DNA of 8,023 nucleotides, taken from positions 1 through 8,023 of the forward strand of contig JBOGGN010000084.1 of assembly GCA_050744165.1 (NCBI GenBank), given 5' to 3'. Source of the DNA: JBOGGN01 sp050744165 (GTDB lineage Bacteria; Actinomycetota; Acidimicrobiia; Acidimicrobiales; Palsa-688). The notes beneath the pieces are model-generated. The model was not told the DNA's origin. It made no database searches and saw nothing but the letters and a program-made list of their open reading frames with translations. Below are positions 4,182 to 8,023 of this stretch, in pieces. The position numbers and the translations under genes were made by a program. The number at the start of each line of letters is the position of its first letter. Within the stretch, counting starts at the first letter, position 1.

Positions 4182-7064
4182 ATGAGTGAGCTGGCGGCCG
4201 ACCTGCGCGCGGCCGTCTCCGGCGAGGTTCGCTTCGACACCCAGGCCAAAGCCCTGTGGTCCACCGATGCGTCGAATTATCGGCAGGAGCCGATCGGCGT
4301 GGTCCTTCCCCGCAATGGCGACGACGTTGTCGCCGCCATCGGCGTGTGCCGTCGCCATGGCGTCCCCATCGTGAGCCGCGGCGGCGGGACCGGGCTGGCC
4401 GGCCAGACCTGCAACCACGCCGTCGTCATCGACATGAGCCGCCACCTGACGCGGGTCGAATCCTGCGACTCCGACCGCCGCCTAGCGGTTGTGGAGCCGG
4501 GGGTCGTGCTCGACGACCTCAAGCGAATGGCGGAGCGTTCGGGGCTCACCTTCGGGCCCGACCCGGCTACCCACGACCGCTGCACCCTCGGCGGCATGAT
4601 CGGCAACAACTCCTGCGGCGTCCACTCGATCATGGCCGGCAAGACGGCCGACAACATCGAGTCGCTCGACGTGGTCCTCTATGACGGCACCTGCCTGACC
4701 CTCGGCCGGGGCGACGACGCCGTCAGCGGTGGCGGAAACCGCGGTGCCGCCCTGAGCGACGGGCTCCGGCGTTTCGCCCGCCAGTGGAGCGATCGGATCG
4801 TGGCCGGTTACCCGAAGCTGCCCCGCCGAGTGTCGGGCTACAACCTCGAGGAGCTTTTGGCGGACCACGGCTTCGATGTCGCCAAGGCCGTCGTCGGCAG
4901 CGAGGGCACCTGCGTCACCGTCCTCAAGGCGACGGTCAGGTTGGTCGACTGGCCGGCCCACCGGGTGCTGGTGGTGGTCGGCTACGACGATGTGGTCGCC
5001 GCCGCCGATGCGGTCACCGAGGTCGCGGCCTGCAAGCCCATCGGGCTGGAAGGCATGGACGAGCATGTCATCGAGGCCATGCGCCGGCGGAGGATCCATC
5101 CCGAGGCGATCGAGGCGCTGCCTTCGGGGCGAGGGTGGCTGCTGGTCGAGTTCGGTAGCGACCAACTAGACGAGGCCAAGGACCGCGCCCAGCAGCTCGC
5201 CCGCCAGGTGCCCAAGCGACGCGTGGGCGTCTTCGTTGACCCCGCCCGGCAGGCGAAAGTGTGGCGAGCCCGCGAGGCCGGACTCGGCGCCACGACGCTC
5301 GTGCCGGGGGAGGCGATGGCGTGGGCCGGCTGGGAGGACTCGGCTGTCCCGCCCGATCGGCTCGCTCCCTATCTGAGGGACCTGCGCGCTCTGATGGACT
5401 CCTTCGGCTACCGCGGCGCCTTTTACGGCCACTTTGGCGACGGCTGCGTGCATACGAGAGTCAGCTACGACCTGACCAGCGCCCCTGGGATTGCTCGGTA
5501 CCGGGACTTCGTCGAGCAGGCGGCCGATCTCGTTGTCGGCTACGGCGGGTCGCTCTCTGGGGAGCATGGTGACGGCCAGGCGAGGGGCGAACTCCTGGCC
5601 CGCATGTTCGGACCCGACCTGGTCCGGGCGATGGAGGAGTTCAAGGCTCTCTGGGATCCCGACGACAAGATGAACCCGGGCAAGGTGGTCCGGCCCCGCC
5701 GGCTCGACGAGGACCTGCGACTGGGCACCGGGTGGACGCCCATCCCGGTACGGCCGGTGTTCACCTTCGCCGACGACGGGGGCGACTTCGCATCGGCGAC
5801 CCTGCGCTGCGTCGGCGTCGGCAAGTGCCGCCGCCACAGCGGGGAAGTCATGTGCCCGAGCTACATGGTCACCGGCGACGAGACCCACTCGACCCGGGGC
5901 CGGGCGCATCTGTTGTTCGAAATGATGCGGGGCGAAGTGATCACCGACGGGTGGCGGAGCACCGAGGTGAAGGACGCCCTCGACCTGTGCCTGTCCTGCA
6001 AAGGGTGCAAGAGCGACTGCCCCGTGAACGTGGACATGGCCACCTACAAGGCGGAGTTCCTGAGCCACCACTACCAGGGCCGGCTTCGGCCCCGGGCGTC
6101 CTATGCCATGGGCCTGATCCCGTTCTGGCTCCAAGGTGCCGCGCCGGTGGCTCGGTGGCTGAACCGGGCTGTCCAACTACCGGGGGTCGCCCGAGTCGCC
6201 AAGGCGGCCGGCGGGATAGACCAAGCGAGAGAAATTCCCCGCCTCGCGGCCACGACATTCCGGTCCCACGCCAGGGGTCGGGCAAGACCCCCCGGTGACG
6301 AGACGGCCCCACTCGGTCGGGTCGTCCTGTGGCCCGACACCTTCACCGACCACTTCGCACCCGAGATCGGCCTCGCCGCCGTGCAGGTCCTGGAGGCGGC
6401 GGGCTACGAGGTGGCCGTTCCCAACCGGTGGGTGTGCTGCGGCCGCCCCCTGTACGACTACGGGATGCTCGGCGTCGCCGCCCGCCTCCTGCGGCGCACG
6501 CTCGACGTGCTTGCCAAGGACATCGAACGCGGAACGCCGGTCGTCGTCCTTGAGCCCAGCTGCGCCGCCACCTTCCGCGACGAGCTGCCCAACCTGCTCG
6601 GCCATGATGCCCGGGCCGCCCGGCTGGCCTCACAGACGGTGCTCCTCTCGGAGCTGCTCGACCGGACCGAGGGATGGCGGCCGCCGCGCCTCCAGGGATC
6701 GGCGCTGGTCCAGCGGCACTGCCACCACCACGCCGTGTTCGGCTTCGAGGCCGAGCGCCGCGTTCTCGACGCCTCCGGGCTCGACGTCGAGGTCCTCGAC
6801 TCCGGCTGCTGCGGAATGGCCGGGTCCTTCGGGTTCGAGGCGGGGGCTCGCCACGAGGTGTCGGTCGCCTGCGGCGAGCGGGTTCTTTTTCCCGCCGTGC
6901 GCGCCGCCGACCCCGACGTCCTGGTGCTGGCCGACGGGTTCAGCTGCCGGCAACAAATCCGCCAGGGCACCGGCCGGAGGGCCCGGCACTTGGCCGAGGT
7001 CATCACCCCCGACCCGACCTCCGGCTGGTCTTCGGACCGGCCCAACGACCCGACCTCCGGCTGA
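4182..7064 (+). CDS. FAD-binding and Fe-S/CCG-domain 2-hydroxyacid dehydrogenase (YdiJ / D-lactate dehydrogenase type)
   Basis: This 960-residue protein fuses a GlcD-like flavin dehydrogenase with an iron-sulfur electron-transfer module. Order: FAD-binding PP-loop domain at about 35-175 (VSRGGGTGLAGQ 64-75, GPDPATHDRCTLGGMIGNNSCG 125-146), FAD-oxidase C-terminal domain at about 215-505 (GHFGDGCVH 416-424, SGEHGDGQARGE 459-470, NPGKVVRP 498-505), a first cysteine cluster (Cys543, Cys549, Cys558), a canonical CxxCxxCxxxCP cluster (Cys603/606/609/613), and two CCG-type regions (WVCCGRPLYDYG 750-761; SGCCGMAGSFG 874-884). Length and layout match the YdiJ-like family (about 950-1020 residues), which oxidises D-2-hydroxyglutarate or D-lactate and passes electrons to the respiratory chain. 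The substrate cannot be fixed here. The ATG at 4182 follows AAGGCGG with 8-nt spacing. The C-terminal tail (about 942-960) lies within a 36-bp duplication that also creates the stop codon. The ASRT-family gene follows after 35 nt, probably in the same operon. Confidence 0.92.
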   Translation: MSELAADLRAAVSGEVRFDTQAKALWSTDASNYRQEPIGVVLPRNGDDVVAAIGVCRRHGVPIVSRGGGTGLAGQTCNHAVVIDMSRHLTRVESCDSDRRLAVVEPGVVLDDLKRMAERSGLTFGPDPATHDRCTLGGMIGNNSCGVHSIMAGKTADNIESLDVVLYDGTCLTLGRGDDAVSGGGNRGAALSDGLRRFARQWSDRIVAGYPKLPRRVSGYNLEELLADHGFDVAKAVVGSEGTCVTVLKATVRLVDWPAHRVLVVVGYDDVVAAADAVTEVAACKPIGLEGMDEHVIEAMRRRRIHPEAIEALPSGRGWLLVEFGSDQLDEAKDRAQQLARQVPKRRVGVFVDPARQAKVWRAREAGLGATTLVPGEAMAWAGWEDSAVPPDRLAPYLRDLRALMDSFGYRGAFYGHFGDGCVHTRVSYDLTSAPGIARYRDFVEQAADLVVGYGGSLSGEHGDGQARGELLARMFGPDLVRAMEEFKALWDPDDKMNPGKVVRPRRLDEDLRLGTGWTPIPVRPVFTFADDGGDFASATLRCVGVGKCRRHSGEVMCPSYMVTGDETHSTRGRAHLLFEMMRGEVITDGWRSTEVKDALDLCLSCKGCKSDCPVNVDMATYKAEFLSHHYQGRLRPRASYAMGLIPFWLQGAAPVARWLNRAVQLPGVARVAKAAGGIDQAREIPRLAATTFRSHARGRARPPGDETAPLGRVVLWPDTFTDHFAPEIGLAAVQVLEAAGYEVAVPNRWVCCGRPLYDYGMLGVAARLLRRTLDVLAKDIERGTPVVVLEPSCAATFRDELPNLLGHDARAARLASQTVLLSELLDRTEGWRPPRLQGSALVQRHCHHHAVFGFEAERRVLDASGLDVEVLDSGCCGMAGSFGFEAGARHEVSVACGERVLFPAVRAADPDVLVLADGFSCRQQIRQGTGRRARHLAEVITPDPTSGWSSDRPNDPTSG

Positions 7065-7082
7065 TCCTCGGACCGGCCCAAC
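7011..7082 (+). repeat. 36-bp tandem duplication spanning the dehydrogenase stop codon
   Basis: Positions 7011-7046 and 7047-7082 are two copies of a 36-nt unit beginning GACCCGACCTCCGGCTG and ending CGGACCGGCCCAAC, with two differences. At the first, copy one has TGG (Trp949) and copy two has TGA, the stop codon of the dehydrogenase. The length is a multiple of three, so copy one is read as PDPTSGWSSDRPN in frame. The second copy covers the last codons, the stop and most of the spacer before the next gene's ribosome site. Confidence 0.92.
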
Positions 7083-7087
7083 GACAC

Positions 7088-7094
7088 AAAGGAG
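7088..7094 (+). promoter_or_regulatory. Ribosome binding site of the ASRT-family gene
   Basis: AAAGGAG lies 5 nt before the ATG at 7100, a near-ideal Shine-Dalgarno site. It fixes this start although the same frame is open well upstream, inside the dehydrogenase gene. Confidence 0.85.
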
Positions 7095-7099
7095 ACGAC

Positions 7100-7471
7100 A
7101 TGGAATCGATAGGGCGCACCCGCTGGGTGATCGCCGAAGGCTGGATCCCCGAGTGGAGCCACGGGCCCGCCCCCGAGCTGCGCAGCCACGAAACGGCCTG
7201 CATCCTGAACACGGGCGACTCGACCGCCCACGTCCGTATCACCGTTTTCTATGGCGACCGCGACCCCGTTGGGCCCTACAAGATCGAGGTGCCGGCGCGG
7301 CGCACGCTGCACCAGCGGTTCAACGACCTCACTGACCCGGAAAAGATCCCGAGCGCGACGAACTACTCGTCGGTCATCGAGAGCGACGTGCCCATTGTGG
7401 TGCAGCACACCCGGCTCGACTCTCGCCAGGCCGAAAACGCCCTTATCACGACCATCGCCTATCCCGGTTAG
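7100..7471 (+). CDS. Sensory rhodopsin transducer (ASRT) family protein
   Basis: The 123-residue protein closely resembles the Anabaena sensory rhodopsin transducer over its whole length, as I recall that sequence. Matching stretches are SIGRTRWVIAEGWIP (3-17), SHETACILNTGDSTAHV (32-48), VGPYKIEVPARRTLHQRFNDL (56-76) and SVIESDVPIVVQHTRLDSRQAENAL (residues 91-115). ASRT is a small soluble beta-rich protein that forms a tetramer and binds the cytoplasmic face of the rhodopsin; relatives occur in bacteria without rhodopsins, where the role is not established. There is no signal peptide, membrane segment or cysteine pair, so it is likely cytoplasmic. The start is set by AAAGGAG 5 nt upstream. 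It follows the FAD/Fe-S dehydrogenase gene by 35 nt on the same strand, so co-transcription is likely. No rhodopsin gene is in the window, so a light-signalling role is not supported here. The family call is firm; the function is open. Confidence 0.9.
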   Translation: MESIGRTRWVIAEGWIPEWSHGPAPELRSHETACILNTGDSTAHVRITVFYGDRDPVGPYKIEVPARRTLHQRFNDLTDPEKIPSATNYSSVIESDVPIVVQHTRLDSRQAENALITTIAYPG

Positions 7472-7497
7472 GGCCTGGCCGACACTATTTGTGCGGC

Positions 7498-7560
7498 CGG
7501 AGGGCGAGACTCCCGCGAAAACAGCGACCCCACCGGGCCCTATGCCCTCCGACCGGAGGG
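7498..7560. terminator. Hairpin cluster between convergent ASRT and protease genes
   Basis: CCCTCCG (7545-7551) and CGGAGGG (7554-7560) form a tight inverted repeat with only 2 nt between the arms. An alternative long stem pairs CGGAGGGC (7498-7505) with GCCCTCCG (7544-7551). The two pairings exclude each other because they share an arm. The cluster lies 26-89 nt after the ASRT stop and 6 nt after the protease stop on the other strand, so it suits a shared bidirectional terminator. No T tract follows. Confidence 0.5.
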
Positions 7561-7566
7561 GCTTAG

Positions 7567-8022
7567 CTAGTCGGCGGGACCAGTCTGGAGGATCGCCGAG
7601 GCGGTGCGGCTGCGCCCCTGGGGGTCGGTCCAGCTGATCATGATCGAGCTGCCCGGGGCGTACATCTGCATGATCGGCAGCAGGGGCGAGTAGCTGTCGA
7701 CGGGGGTGCCGTCGATCGCCACGATGAAGTCGCCGGGGACGATCCCCGCCCGGGCCGCCGGGCTACCCGCGAGGACGCCGGTGACCCTGGCTCCCGCGGC
7801 GGTCTCGGCGGAGGTGGTCACCCCGAGAAAGCCGGGTACTCCGAGTGAGACACCCCCGCCGGTCTGACCCTGCTGAACCTGCTGGGCGACCCCCTGCGCG
7901 TCAATGATGGGGATCGCGAAGCTGACGATGGGGTTGGACCCGCTCGCTTCGGAGGACGCGGTGTCCATGCCCACGATCTGGCCGCTGCCGTCGACCAGTG
8001 GGCCCCCCGAGTCGCCGGGTTG
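7567..8022 (-). CDS. S1C (HtrA/DegP-like) serine protease, C-terminal part with PDZ domain, 5' truncated by window edge
   Basis: The last 151 residues are visible; the gene starts beyond the right edge. The fragment opens with QPGDSGGPLVDGSGQIVGMD, where GDSGGP (encoded at 7999-8016) carries the catalytic serine of chymotrypsin-fold proteases. It continues with the end of the protease domain (SFAIPIIDAQGVAQQVQQG) and one PDZ domain (about fragment residues 64-145: GFLGV, GARVTGVLAGSPAARAGIVPGDFIVAIDGTPVD), stopping shortly after. HtrA-like proteases degrade or process misfolded exported proteins, usually membrane-anchored or secreted with an N-terminal segment that is out of view here. The catalytic His and Asp also lie outside. 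A single PDZ and a short C terminus fit the actinobacterial S1C type rather than two-PDZ DegP. The gene is convergent with the ASRT gene. Confidence 0.92.
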   Translation of the reverse strand, partial: QPGDSGGPLVDGSGQIVGMDTASSEASGSNPIVSFAIPIIDAQGVAQQVQQGQTGGGVSLGVPGFLGVTTSAETAAGARVTGVLAGSPAARAGIVPGDFIVAIDGTPVDSYSPLLPIMQMYAPGSSIMISWTDPQGRSRTASAILQTGPAD

Positions 8023-8023
8023 C

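Noticed and set aside
6295..7335. 346-codon + strand open frame overlapping the dehydrogenase 3' half and the ASRT gene
   Set aside because: It is an out-of-frame shadow with Pro/Ser/Arg-rich composition. The dehydrogenase and ASRT frames there carry clear motifs.

Overview
This window is high-GC DNA with dense coding, GTG starts and intergenic regions rich in hairpins. The protein types and a Streptomyces-like PHO box upstream of a phosphatase gene point to an Actinomycetota (actinobacterial) chromosome. The genus cannot be resolved from the sequence alone. I see no insertion sequence, phage gene, CRISPR array, tRNA or rRNA.

Left block, + strand (2-1652): the 3' end of a phosphoketolase gene (xfp) is followed 121 nt later by acetate kinase (ackA). 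Together they form the phosphoketolase shunt: sugar phosphate plus phosphate gives acetyl phosphate, which AckA converts to acetate and ATP. AckA carries an unusual in-frame repeat expansion of about 34 residues between two conserved motifs.

Convergent gap (1653-1968): no gene. It holds a small hairpin, a G-rich 15-bp tandem repeat with G-quadruplex potential, a perfect 17-bp inverted repeat and a weaker hairpin, probably the two-sided termination zone.

Minus-strand secreted phosphoesterase (1969-3723): an alkaline-phosphatase-superfamily protein with a signal peptide. Upstream of its GTG start lie four contiguous 11-nt direct repeats, all beginning GTTC on the minus strand, which have the form of a PhoP/RegX3-type PHO box. 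This suggests induction by phosphate starvation.

Divergent gap (3724-4181): contains the PHO box and promoter of the phosphoesterase, then about 340 nt without a convincing gene, including a nested stem structure and an operator-like inverted repeat just before the next gene.

Right block, + strand (4182-7471): a 960-residue FAD/Fe-S/CCG-domain 2-hydroxyacid dehydrogenase (YdiJ / D-lactate dehydrogenase type) is followed 35 nt later by a small protein closely matching the Anabaena sensory rhodopsin transducer (ASRT) family. A 36-bp tandem duplication spans the dehydrogenase stop codon, and a TGG-to-TGA difference between the two copies provides the stop.

Right edge, minus strand (7567-8022): the C-terminal part of an S1C (HtrA/DegP-like) serine protease with the GDSGGP catalytic serine motif and one PDZ domain. 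Its gene starts beyond the window. It is convergent with the ASRT gene, with a hairpin cluster between them.

The most noteworthy points are the ASRT homologue paired with a flavin/Fe-S dehydrogenase and with no rhodopsin in view, the four-unit PHO box, the duplication that resets a stop codon, and the AckA repeat expansion.
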